Source: Actinomycetes bacterium (GTDB lineage: Bacteria; Actinomycetota; Acidimicrobiia; Acidimicrobiales; RAAP-2). Taken from it: a stretch of 12,620 bases of DNA. The position numbers and the translations under genes were made by a program. Positions 1-5,977 of the stretch are shown piece after piece. The stretch lies in NCBI GenBank assembly GCA_021802025.1, contig JAKABC010000033.1, positions 1 to 12,620 of the forward strand, in the 5' to 3' direction. Every line of letters starts with the position of its first letter. Positions within the stretch are counted from its first letter, which is position 1. The notes under the pieces are model-generated. The model did no database searches. It saw only the letters and a list, made by a program, of their open reading frames with translations, and had not been told where the DNA came from.

Positions 1-70
1 GCACGAGGTGGCCCTGGTGCCGTGGTGGCGTCAGCGCGCGCTGCGGCCCCGGGGCGTCGCGCGTGGGTAA
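1..70 (+). CDS. C-terminal end of an unidentified upstream gene (partial)
   Basis: Frame 2 is open from the left edge to a TAA at 68-70 and encodes about 22 residues, ending RPRGVARG. Almost every third codon position is G or C, as expected for a real gene in this genome, and the encoded tail is rich in Trp and Arg. Nothing in it identifies a family. It would end 8 nt inside the most upstream possible GTG of the ROK gene, or about 30 nt before the TTG at 102, so the two are probably cotranscribed. The alternative is that this is non-coding or upstream ROK sequence, because frame 3 is also open to the edge. Confidence 0.4.
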   Translation, partial: HEVALVPWWRQRALRPRGVARG

Positions 71-842
71 CTACCATCGTCGGGTGGCCTACGAGAGCCT
101 CTTGATCGCCGATCAGATCCTGGCCGTCGACATCGGGGCGACCAACATCAAGTTCTCCCACGTCAACGAGGACGGGGTGCTGTTGCGCACCCCGCGGCGT
201 CGACCCACCCCGTATCCGTGCACGCCCGAGCGGCTGGTCGAGTTCGTCGAGGAGCGCATCACCCGCAGCGGGTGCCGTCGGGTGGGGGTGGGCTTCCCGG
301 GCGAGTTCCGCGACGGGCGCGTCGTGCGCCCCGGGAACCTGTCGCGTCCCGGCGGGGTCACGACCGAGGTCGACCCCGACCTCGAGGCGCGCTGGGCCGG
401 CTTCGCGCTCCAAGACGCCCTGCGCGAGCGATCGGGCCGCGACGTGCGCGTGGTGAACGACGCCACCCTGGCCGCGCTCGGCTGCGTGGGCCCCGATGGC
501 GTGGAGCTGGTCGTGACCCTGGGCACCGGCTGCGGGCTGGCCCTCGCGCGCGACGGGAAGCTCCAGAAGGTGCGCGACGTGGGCGCCGAGGACTTCCGTG
601 ACGGGCGTACCTACGACCAGACCCTCGGCGAGCGGGGCCGCGCCCACGACGAGACGGCGTGGTTCGCGGCGCTCGTCGCGGCCGCCGACGGCTTCGCCGC
701 GGAGTTCGCCGCGACGACGGTCCACTTCGCCGGCGGCAACGCCCGCCGGGTCACCCCGGCCCTCTTCGAGGGCCACCCCTACCGGGTCGTGATCAACGGC
801 AACGACGCGCCGCTGCGCGGCGCGGCCCGTCTATTCGCCTGA
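63..842 (+). CDS. ROK-family sugar kinase, polyphosphate-glucokinase-like
   Basis: This is probably a cytosolic sugar kinase of the actin-like ATPase fold. Counting from GTG 63, the phosphate-1 loop AVDIGATNIK is at residues 21-30, VNDATLAALG with the likely catalytic Asp133 at 131-140, and the phosphate-2 loop TLGTGCGLAL at 152-161. HFAGGN near 221-226 fits the adenosine-side loop. At 259 aa it is the size of actinobacterial polyphosphate/ATP glucokinases, and it lacks the Cys-rich zinc motif of ROK repressors and NagC-type kinases. It has no HTH, so it is a kinase rather than a regulator. The start is uncertain: GTG 63 has no clear ribosome site, GTG 84 is possible, and TTG 102 follows GAGAG and would place the AVDIG strand near the N terminus as usual. 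The stop overlaps the convergent amidohydrolase by 12 nt. Polyphosphate use is inference; ATP-dependent glucokinase is equally possible. Confidence 0.78.
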   Translation: MGNYHRRVAYESLLIADQILAVDIGATNIKFSHVNEDGVLLRTPRRRPTPYPCTPERLVEFVEERITRSGCRRVGVGFPGEFRDGRVVRPGNLSRPGGVTTEVDPDLEARWAGFALQDALRERSGRDVRVVNDATLAALGCVGPDGVELVVTLGTGCGLALARDGKLQKVRDVGAEDFRDGRTYDQTLGERGRAHDETAWFAALVAAADGFAAEFAATTVHFAGGNARRVTPALFEGHPYRVVINGNDAPLRGAARLFA

Positions 843-2045
843 GCCGAGCGCGACCGCGCCGGCCGCGAGCACCCCGGCCTGGACCCGGCACGTCGCGTCC
901 TCGAGGGCGAAGTCGGGGCTGTGGTGCATGCCCGAGGTGCCGTCGGCGAGCGCGCCGCCCACGAGCAGGTAGCACCCGGGCACCCGGGCGAGCAGCTCGG
1001 CGACGTCGTCGCTCGGGGTGACCGGCGGGGCCTCGAGGACGCCCTCGGACCCGAGCAGGTCCCGCGCGGCCGCGCACACCACGGCCGTGACGCGCGGGTC
1101 GTTCGCCACCGGGGGCGTCGAGTCGGTCACCTCGAGCACGGCGCGGACCCCGAACTCCTCGGCGATGGAGGCGACGAGCTCGCCGAGGCGGCGGCGGCCC
1201 TCGTCGAACTGGTCCTCGGTGAAGGTGCGCAGCGTCCCGGCCAGGTGCGCGAGGGTCGGCACGACGTTCTCCTTGGTGCCCGCGGCGAGCACCCCGGCCG
1301 AGCAGGCGCAGGCCGTCCCGTCGTAGGTGAGCCCCTCGACGGCCTCGCCGAGGCGCGGCGCGAGGGCGCTCGCCGCCAGCACCACGTTGCCCCTCGTCGA
1401 GGCCATGGCGCCGTGTCCGCCGGCGCCCTCGAGTCGGATGCGCCAGAGCGTGCCGCGGCTCATGAGGACCCCCGGGCGGGTCGCGACGACCCCGAGGGGC
1501 AGGACCGAGGCGGCGTGGGCCCCGAGCAGGGCGTCGGCCGGGTGGTTCTCGAGCAGGCCCCCGGCGATCATGGCGCGCGCCCCGCCGATCGCCTCCTCGG
1601 CCGGCTGGAAGACGAGGGTGAAGGAGCCGGCGAGGTGCTCTCGGGCGCGCGCCAGCACCTCGGCCACCCCCAGGAGCGCCGCGGTGTGCACGTCGTGGCC
1701 GCAGGCGTGCATCACGCCGGGGAAGACCGAGCGCCACGGGACCGCGACCGCCTCGTCGACCGGCAGCGCGTCGATGTCGGCGCGCAGCATCACGCGCGCA
1801 CCCGGCCCCGCCCCCTCGAGGGTGGCGACGGCCCCGGTCGCGGTGGGCGGCGGGTGCAGCGTCCAGCCGAGCTCGGCGAGGCGCGCGGTGATGACCGAGG
1901 TCGTGCGATGCTCGGCGAAGGCCAGCTCGGGGTGGGCGTGCAGGTCGTGGCGGATCTCGACCATGGCGGGCTCGGCCGCGTCGAGGAGTCCCTCGAGGTC
2001 GAGCGCGGTCACCCCCGCATGGTAGAAGGCGCCGATCGAACCCAT
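831..2045 (-). CDS. M20D-family metal-dependent amidohydrolase (hippurate / N-acyl-amino-acid hydrolase type)
   Basis: The protein is a 404-aa dinuclear-metal amidohydrolase of the hippuricase / IAA-amino-acid hydrolase / N-acetyl-diaminopimelate deacetylase group. It should be cytosolic, since no signal peptide is visible. Motifs in order are DLHAHPEL (34-41), LRADIDALPVDE (87-98), MHACGHDVHTAALLG (112-126; Cys115 and His117 as expected metal ligands), FQPAEEA (146-152; catalytic Glu), GGHGAM in the dimerisation domain (209-214) and the C-terminal metal motif MHHSPDFALED (373-383). Length is normal for the family. The substrate cannot be read from sequence, and amino-acid N-acyl conjugates are the family norm. 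ATG 2045 has no Shine-Dalgarno; a downstream GTG (codon 12) is an alternative start and would drop a non-conserved N-terminal tail. It diverges from the DUF6458 gene. Confidence 0.92.
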   Translation of the reverse strand: MGSIGAFYHAGVTALDLEGLLDAAEPAMVEIRHDLHAHPELAFAEHRTTSVITARLAELGWTLHPPPTATGAVATLEGAGPGARVMLRADIDALPVDEAVAVPWRSVFPGVMHACGHDVHTAALLGVAEVLARAREHLAGSFTLVFQPAEEAIGGARAMIAGGLLENHPADALLGAHAASVLPLGVVATRPGVLMSRGTLWRIRLEGAGGHGAMASTRGNVVLAASALAPRLGEAVEGLTYDGTACACSAGVLAAGTKENVVPTLAHLAGTLRTFTEDQFDEGRRRLGELVASIAEEFGVRAVLEVTDSTPPVANDPRVTAVVCAAARDLLGSEGVLEAPPVTPSDDVAELLARVPGCYLLVGGALADGTSGMHHSPDFALEDATCRVQAGVLAAGAVALGSGE

Positions 2046-2191
2046 TGGATCAGGTAAAACAATTCAAAGGTGACGCCAAACCCCCTCTAAGCCCCCTGTC
2101 AGATTCCCTTCGTAGCGTGGTTCCCTCGACAGACCCGGTGCCCGGGGCGACCCCGGTCCCTCGGCGCGCGGGGCGAGGAAGGAGGATCCCC
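2046..2191. promoter_or_regulatory. Divergent intergenic region with candidate promoters and a leader hairpin
   Basis: This 146-nt gap separates the divergent amidohydrolase and DUF6458 genes, and its first 60 nt are clearly less GC-rich than the genes. On the + strand TAGCGT at 2113-2118 fits a -10 box for the DUF6458 transcript, though no good -35 is visible. CCGGGG-cga-CCCCGG (2142-2156) could fold in that leader. AGGAAGGAGG just before ATG 2192 is the strongest ribosome site in the window. On the minus strand TTACCT lies 6 nt before the amidohydrolase ATG with TTTGGC 17 nt further upstream, which would give a leaderless message, but both boxes are poor matches. Confidence 0.35.
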
Positions 2192-2446
2192 ATGATCAGC
2201 GGTGTCATCTCCAGCATCGTCATCTTCGCGGTCGGAGCCATCTTGGACTTCGCCGTCACGGCCAGCCCCTACCAGCACGGCTTCGACGTGCGCACGGTCG
2301 GCGTGATCCTCATGGTGGTCGGCGCGGTCGGGTTCGTCGTGTCGTTCGCGATCGCCACGATGAACCGCACGGGCTTCCGCCACCGCGAGACCGTCATCGA
2401 GGACGGTCAGGGCAACGTCGTGCGACGCGACGACCGCATCCACTAG
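2192..2446 (+). CDS. DUF6458-family small membrane protein
   Basis: The 84-aa protein has two predicted membrane helices (about residues 3-20 and 31-53) joined by a short loop containing YQHGFDVRTVGVILMVVG. A basic/acidic cytosolic tail ends NVVRRDDRIH. The pattern of a helix with IFAVGAIL, a short polar loop, then VGVILMVVGAVG matches the actinobacterial DUF6458 family, whose function is unknown to me. The reading frame extends upstream to ATG 2045, but the AGGAAGGAGG ribosome site at 2177-2186, 5 nt before ATG 2192, fixes the start. The upstream extension is low-complexity and Pro-rich. It is followed after 15 nt by a second small hydrophobic gene, so the two form a bicistronic unit that ends at tandem hairpins. 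Confidence 0.8.
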   Translation: MISGVISSIVIFAVGAILDFAVTASPYQHGFDVRTVGVILMVVGAVGFVVSFAIATMNRTGFRHRETVIEDGQGNVVRRDDRIH

Positions 2447-2461
2447 TCGCGGGAGGTCACG

Positions 2462-2629
2462 ATGCCCGTCCTCATCATCTTCGTGCTGGCCCTCCTGCTC
2501 GGGGGGCTGGGCTTCGCGATCCACGTGCTGTGGTGGGTCGCGGTCGTCGTCCTGCTCTTCTGGCTCGTCGGCTTCGCCGTCGGCCGGGGCGAGCGGGTCG
2601 GCCGTCGGGGCCGCTGGTACCGATGGTGA
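2462..2629 (+). CDS. 55-aa hydrophobic membrane protein (actinobacterial hydrophobic-protein type)
   Basis: This small gene encodes 55 residues. A hydrophobic stretch from residue 3 to 41, with a HVLWWV turn near 21-26, looks like two closely spaced membrane helices. It is followed by a basic tail GRGERVGRR and the ending RGRWYRW. I recognise this layout, and especially the Trp/Arg terminus, from small hydrophobic proteins common in Streptomyces and relatives; their role is unknown to me. GGGAGGT sits 5 nt before ATG 2462, which supports real translation. It lies 15 nt downstream of the DUF6458 gene in the same direction, and two hairpins begin 2 nt after its stop. The main doubt is only its small size. 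Confidence 0.72.
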   Translation: MPVLIIFVLALLLGGLGFAIHVLWWVAVVVLLFWLVGFAVGRGERVGRRGRWYRW

Positions 2630-2631
2630 CC

Positions 2632-2672
2632 CCCACCCCCGCGTCCGCCACTCGGGCGGACGCGGGGGTGGG
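2632..2672 (+). terminator. Perfect 18-bp stem-loop, probable terminator of the DUF6458 unit
   Basis: The left arm at 2632-2649 (CCCACCCCCGCGTCCGCC) is exactly complementary to the right arm at 2655-2672, with a 5-nt loop ACTCG. It begins 2 nt after the TGA of the 55-aa gene. No T-tract follows, so if it terminates it would be a U-tract-free, GC-hairpin type as proposed for actinobacteria. The position between a finished operon and a tRNA gene supports a terminator role. Confidence 0.75.
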
Positions 2673-2701
2673 CGCGGGCGCCGCCCTCGTCGGCGCCCGC
2701 G
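2673..2701 (+). terminator. Second perfect 11-bp stem-loop, abutting the first
   Basis: The arms at 2673-2683 (CGCGGGCGCCG) and 2691-2701 pair perfectly around the 7-nt loop CCCTCGT. This stem starts on the very next base after the first hairpin, with no spacer, so both could form at once. It also lacks a T-tract. It is read here as the second part of a tandem terminator that keeps readthrough out of the tRNA gene. Confidence 0.6.
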
Positions 2702-2785
2702 AGTGTCGACCCCGTCGGGCGTGCGGTTCCGTTGCGCCACCACTCGTTGTAGCCACCCCCGTCGCGGGCTCATCCCCGGGACGGC

Positions 2786-2791
2786 TAGCAT
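2786..2791 (+). promoter_or_regulatory. Candidate -10 box of the tRNA-Arg gene
   Basis: TAGCAT lies 16 nt upstream of the mature tRNA 5' end, in the right place to give a short 5' leader for RNase P. No convincing -35 hexamer lies 16-18 nt upstream, where the sequence is GC-rich. The rest of 2702-2807 shows nothing recognisable. Confidence 0.3.
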
Positions 2792-2807
2792 GTGAAGCCT
2801 GTCGCAC

Positions 2808-2884
2808 GCGGCTGTAGCTCAGCGGATTAGAGCATCGGTCTACGGAACCGAGGGTCGGGGGTTCGAATCCCTCCAGCCGCACCA
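2808..2884 (+). tRNA. trnR: tRNA-Arg (anticodon ACG)
   Basis: The cloverleaf is complete. The acceptor arm GCGGCTG (2808-2814) pairs with CAGCCGC (2874-2880). The D stem is GCTC/GAGC, the anticodon stem TCGGT/ACCGA with loop CTACGGA gives ACG at 2842-2844, and the variable loop is 5 nt. The T stem GGGGG/CCCTC (one G-U pair) carries loop TTCGAAT. The discriminator is A and the CCA tail is encoded at 2882-2884. In bacteria the A34 of this tRNA is normally deaminated to inosine so that it reads CGU, CGC and CGA codons. No direct repeat or integrase gene is visible to suggest use as an attachment site within the window. Confidence 0.97.
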
Positions 2885-2989
2885 GGGGTCCGTAGCGGCC
2901 TCGTCGGGCGGTCGCCGCGTCGCCCACCCGGACGATCAGCGCGACGAGCGCCGCGACGGCTCTAGCGTGGGGGGCGAGAGCGAGGTGAC

Positions 2990-3772
2990 GTGAGCGACTA
3001 CCGCACCGTGCTGGTCGAGCGCGAGGGGCCGACGACCACGATCTGGCTGAACCTGCCCGAGCGGCTCAACGTCCTCACCCGGGAGATGATCGACGAGCTC
3101 ACCGACGCGTTCGGGGCCGTCGCCGCGAGCGACGCGACGGGCGTGGTCCTCGCGGCGAAGGGACGGCTATTTTGCGCCGGGCACGACTTCGGGGAGATGG
3201 TCGGTCGCGACGCCGCCGACGTGCGGGGCCTCTTCGAGGCGTGCGAGCGGCTCATGCGCTCGATCCGCGCGACGCCCCAGCCGGTGGTGGCGCGGGTCCA
3301 CGCGCTCGCGACGGGCGCGGGCTGCCAGCTCGTCGCGACGGCCGACCTCGCCGTCGCGAGTGAGGGCGCGACCTTCGCGACGCCGGGCGGGCACGGGGGG
3401 CTCTTCTGCACGACGCCGCTCGTGGCGGTGGGCCGGGTCGTCGGGCGTCGGCGCGCCCTCGAGATGGGCATGAGCGGCGACCCGATCGACGCGGCCACGG
3501 CGCTCGCGTGGGGACTGGTGAACCGCGTGGTGCCGGCCGACGAGCTCGACGAGGCGACCGCCGCGCTGGTGGCCCGGGTGACCCGCGGTGGCGTCGAGTC
3601 CAAGGCCATCGGCAAGCGGGCCTTCTATGAGCAGATGGACCTCGGGGTGGAGGACGCCTACCGACTGGCGACGGCCGTCATGGCCGAGGCCGCTCTCGGG
3701 GCCGAGGCCCAAGAGGGCATCGCGGCGTTCTTGGAGAAGCGCTCGCCGAACTGGTCGGCCGCGCGGCGCTAG
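2990..3772 (+). CDS. Crotonase-fold protein, ECHDC3-type enoyl-CoA hydratase/isomerase homologue
   Basis: The 260-aa protein has the full crotonase fold. The oxyanion-hole segments are FCAGHDF (61-67) and ATGAGCQLVATADLAVA (107-123). It closely resembles the ECHDC3 clade through FATPGGHGGLFCTTP (129-143), ALEM.SGDPIDA, SKAIGKRAFYEQ (204-215) and the C-terminal QEGIAAFLEKRSPNWS. The two glutamates that hydrate enoyl-CoA in classical crotonase are absent: the first position is Gln113 in GCQL, and the second falls in PGGHG. True hydratase activity is therefore unlikely, although acyl-CoA binding and another crotonase-type reaction remain possible. GTG 2990 follows GAGGTGA closely, and a TAGCGT at 2963-2968 could be its -10 box. 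Its stop shares the CTAG at 3769-3772 with the convergent TetR gene. A link with fatty-acyl-CoA metabolism is family-based. Confidence 0.88.
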   Translation: MSDYRTVLVEREGPTTTIWLNLPERLNVLTREMIDELTDAFGAVAASDATGVVLAAKGRLFCAGHDFGEMVGRDAADVRGLFEACERLMRSIRATPQPVVARVHALATGAGCQLVATADLAVASEGATFATPGGHGGLFCTTPLVAVGRVVGRRRALEMGMSGDPIDAATALAWGLVNRVVPADELDEATAALVARVTRGGVESKAIGKRAFYEQMDLGVEDAYRLATAVMAEAALGAEAQEGIAAFLEKRSPNWSAARR

Positions 3773-4356
3773 CGCGTCACCGGCGGGCGCAGCCCGTCGA
3801 GGACCATCCCGACCAGTCGGTCGCACTGTTCGCGGGTGAGCGACGCGCTGGTGCACATCGGGCCGAGGAGACCGAAGACCTCGTCGCCGGTGACGTCGGC
3901 GCGCACGACGCCCGCGCCCTGGCCGCGCTCGACGACCAGGCGGATCGCCGCCTCGAGACGCTCCCGGGCGTCGCACTTGAGTTCGGGGTTCTTCTCGAAG
4001 GCCTCGCGCAGCTCGGTGAGGAACCGGCGCTTGCCGAAGGCGTAGGCGACAAAGGCGTGCAGGAAGCTGTCGACGGCCTCCCAGGGGCTCATCGTGGCGA
4101 CGTCGCGCTCGGCGACGGCGACCACCTGGTCCACGTCGTCGCGGTAGACGGCTTCGACGACGTCGATGCGCCGGGGGAAGTGGCGGTACAAGGTGCCGAT
4201 CCCCACCCCGGCGCGCTTGGCGATCGCCTCCATGGAGGTGTCGCCCTCCTCGTCGAAGATCTCGCGGGCGGCCCGCAGCAAGAGGTCGTGGTTGCGCCGG
4301 GCGTCGGCGCGCTGGGTCCGGCCCGGGCTCTCGGCCCGCTCGTCCTGGATGGTCAT
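3769..4356 (-). CDS. TetR-family repressor, divergent from the MFS exporter
   Basis: The 195-aa regulator has an N-terminal TetR HTH at about residues 21-66. Its helices are RRNHDLLLRAAREIFDEEG and MEAIAKRAGVGIGTLYRHF, the latter containing the typical GTLYRHF recognition-helix end. A helical ligand and dimerisation domain follows, and its FVAYAFGKRRF segment resembles the SbtR-like C-terminal type. GGAGG at 4365-4369 is 7 nt from ATG 4356 but only 1 nt from the in-frame GTG at 4362, so ATG 4356 is the better start. It overlaps the exporter's control region by location only: 106 nt separate the two start codons. Divergent TetR/MFS pairs usually consist of a drug-responsive repressor and its efflux pump, so it probably represses both the pump and itself. 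The inducer is unknown. Confidence 0.92.
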   Translation of the reverse strand: MTIQDERAESPGRTQRADARRNHDLLLRAAREIFDEEGDTSMEAIAKRAGVGIGTLYRHFPRRIDVVEAVYRDDVDQVVAVAERDVATMSPWEAVDSFLHAFVAYAFGKRRFLTELREAFEKNPELKCDARERLEAAIRLVVERGQGAGVVRADVTGDEVFGLLGPMCTSASLTREQCDRLVGMVLDGLRPPVTR

Positions 4357-4387
4357 GGCCACGCCTCCCGCGCACCCGACGGGGGCG

Positions 4388-4438
4388 CTTCAAATGGAGG
4401 GACCCTCCGTATAATAGACGGAGGAACCTTCCGGTTCC
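4388..4438. promoter_or_regulatory. Overlapping divergent promoters and TetR operator palindromes
   Basis: The centre is CCTCCGT (4404-4410), 7-nt spacer ATAATAG, ACGGAGG (4418-4424), a perfect 21-bp inverted repeat. Inside it lie TATAAT on the + strand (4410-4415, -10 of the exporter; weak -35-like CTTCAA at 4388-4393) and TATTAT on the minus strand (4411-4416 complement, -10 of tetR). Two more perfect palindromes flank and share its arms: GGAGGG-a-CCCTCC (4396-4408) and GGAACC-ttcc-GGTTCC (4423-4438). TetR dimers bind palindromes of this size, so one dimer on the central site would block both promoters. Predicted leaders are about 40 nt for the exporter and 45-50 nt for tetR. Confidence 0.72.
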
Positions 4439-4462
4439 ATGGTACCCCCCGAAAGGTCGATC

Positions 4463-5977
4463 ATGTCAACCGTCGTCACCTCGCCCGCGACCCCGGCCCG
4501 CGGCGCGCTCGGGCGCGTCCTGGCGCGTCCCTCCGTCTATCTCCTGATCATCCTGGCCGCCCAGCTCATGGTCGTGCTCGACGGGACGATCGTCAACGTG
4601 GCCCTGCCCCACATCCAGCGCAGCCTCCACTTCTCCGGCACCGGCCTGTCGTGGGTCCTCAACATCTACGTCCTGGCCTTCGGCGGACTGCTGCTGCTCG
4701 GGGCCCGGGCCGGCGACCTCTGGGGCCGCCGTCGGGTCTTCCTCGTCGGACTGGCCCTGTTCACGCTGAGCTCGATGCTCGGCGGGCTCGCCACCAGCTC
4801 GACCACGCTGCTCATCGCGCGGGCCCTCCAGGGGGTGGGCGCGGCCCTGGCCGCGCCGTCGGCGCTCTCGCTGCTGACGGCGGCCTTCGCCCCCGGGGCG
4901 GCCCGGGTGCGGGCCCTGGCGATGTACACCGCGGTGTCGGCCGCCGGCGGGGCCATCGGCCTGGTCGCCGGGGGGCTCTTGACCGAGCTCGTCTCGTGGC
5001 GCTGGGTGATGTTCGTCAACGTGCCGATCGGCCTCGTGGTCGCCGTGCTGGCGCGCGCCGTGGTCGCCGAGACGCCCGTGCGCACCGGGCGCCTCGACGT
5101 CGCGGGCGCTCTCACCTCCACCTTCGGGATGACCGGACTCGTGCTCGGGCTCGTCGAGGCCGGGTCGTCGGGCTGGGCGAGCGCCGCGACGCTCGTGCCG
5201 CTGGTCGCGGGCGCGGCCCTGCTCGTCGCCTTCGTGCGGGTCGAGGGCCGCGCGGCCGAGCCGATCGTGCCGCTGCGCCTCCTGCGCGGGGTGACCCGCT
5301 CGAGCGCTAACGCCGCGCGCGGGCTGATCTACGCGGGGATGTTCGGCGTCTTCTTCTTCCTCACCCAGTTCCTCCAGGAGGTCCAGGGCTACTCGCCCCT
5401 GCGCGCCGGGCTCGCCTTCTTGCCCATGCCCGCCTCGATCTTCCTCGCCTCCCAGCTCACGAGTCGGGTCCTGGTGCGCCGCTACGCCCCGCGTACGATC
5501 GTGATGGTGGGTGCGGCGCTGGTGGGCGTGGGCCTCGTGGTGGCCTCGCGGATCGTCCCGACCTGGGGCTACCTCGAGATCGTGGCGGTCCTCGTGCTCA
5601 TCGGGACGGGCTCGGGGCTGTCCTTCGTGACCCTCACCTCGCTCTCGCTCGAGGGTGTCGCTCCGGCCGACGCCGGCGCGGCCTCGGGGCTGGTGAACGT
5701 CTCCCAGCAGCTGGGCGCGGCCCTCGGGCTCGCGGTCCTCGTGAACGTCTTCGCCACGGCGACCGACCACGCCCAGTTCGGCGGCCCCACCGACCCGGCC
5801 ACGGCCACCCGTCGCGTGGACGCCCTGGTGCACGGGCTGCACGTCGCCTACTCGGTGGGCTCGCTCTTCGCCCTGGGCGCGGTGGCCCTGGTCGCGGTGA
5901 CGGGCCGGAGCCGGCGTGACGACGCCGACTTCGACCTCTCCTTCGAGGACGAGGCGCTGGCCGAGCTGGTCGGCTAG
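4463..5977 (+). CDS. DHA2-type (14-TM) MFS multidrug exporter
   Basis: This is a 504-aa proton-coupled drug exporter of the inner membrane. The signature motifs are LDGTIVNVALPHIQ (39-52, motif D1 with the conserved Asp in TM1), GARAGDLWGRRR (80-91, motif A between TM2 and TM3), LIARALQGVGAAL in TM4 and the TM5 region around AAGGAIGLVAGGLLTE ending SWRWVMFVNVPIG (antiporter motif C region). Length and the many hydrophobic segments agree with 14 helices, as in EmrB/QacA relatives, and the C terminus is a short acidic tail. ATG 4463 has GAAAGG 6 nt upstream; the in-frame ATG 4439 lies at the edge of a palindrome without a ribosome site, so it is disfavoured. It is divergent from its probable repressor, and its stop shares CTAG with the convergent methyltransferase gene. 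The drug specificity is not readable. Confidence 0.93.
   Translation: MSTVVTSPATPARGALGRVLARPSVYLLIILAAQLMVVLDGTIVNVALPHIQRSLHFSGTGLSWVLNIYVLAFGGLLLLGARAGDLWGRRRVFLVGLALFTLSSMLGGLATSSTTLLIARALQGVGAALAAPSALSLLTAAFAPGAARVRALAMYTAVSAAGGAIGLVAGGLLTELVSWRWVMFVNVPIGLVVAVLARAVVAETPVRTGRLDVAGALTSTFGMTGLVLGLVEAGSSGWASAATLVPLVAGAALLVAFVRVEGRAAEPIVPLRLLRGVTRSSANAARGLIYAGMFGVFFFLTQFLQEVQGYSPLRAGLAFLPMPASIFLASQLTSRVLVRRYAPRTIVMVGAALVGVGLVVASRIVPTWGYLEIVAVLVLIGTGSGLSFVTLTSLSLEGVAPADAGAASGLVNVSQQLGAALGLAVLVNVFATATDHAQFGGPTDPATATRRVDALVHGLHVAYSVGSLFALGAVALVAVTGRSRRDDADFDLSFEDEALAELVG

Noticed and set aside
2045..2191. Upstream extension of the DUF6458 gene to ATG 2045 (133 aa)
   Set aside because: The extension is Pro/Ser/Arg-rich, has no ribosome site, overlaps the amidohydrolase start, and the AGGAAGGAGG site clearly belongs to ATG 2192.
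2808..2884. tRNA-Arg as a phage or island attachment site
   Set aside because: No integrase gene and no second copy of the tRNA 3' end were found in the window, and flanking genes look like ordinary chromosomal genes.
2475..2927. Minus-strand 150-codon frame containing RLEGFEPPTLGSVDRCSNPL
   Set aside because: This peptide is the antisense translation of the tRNA-Arg gene, a well-known spurious protein in databases. The rest of the frame crosses the hairpins and the 55-aa gene on the opposite strand.
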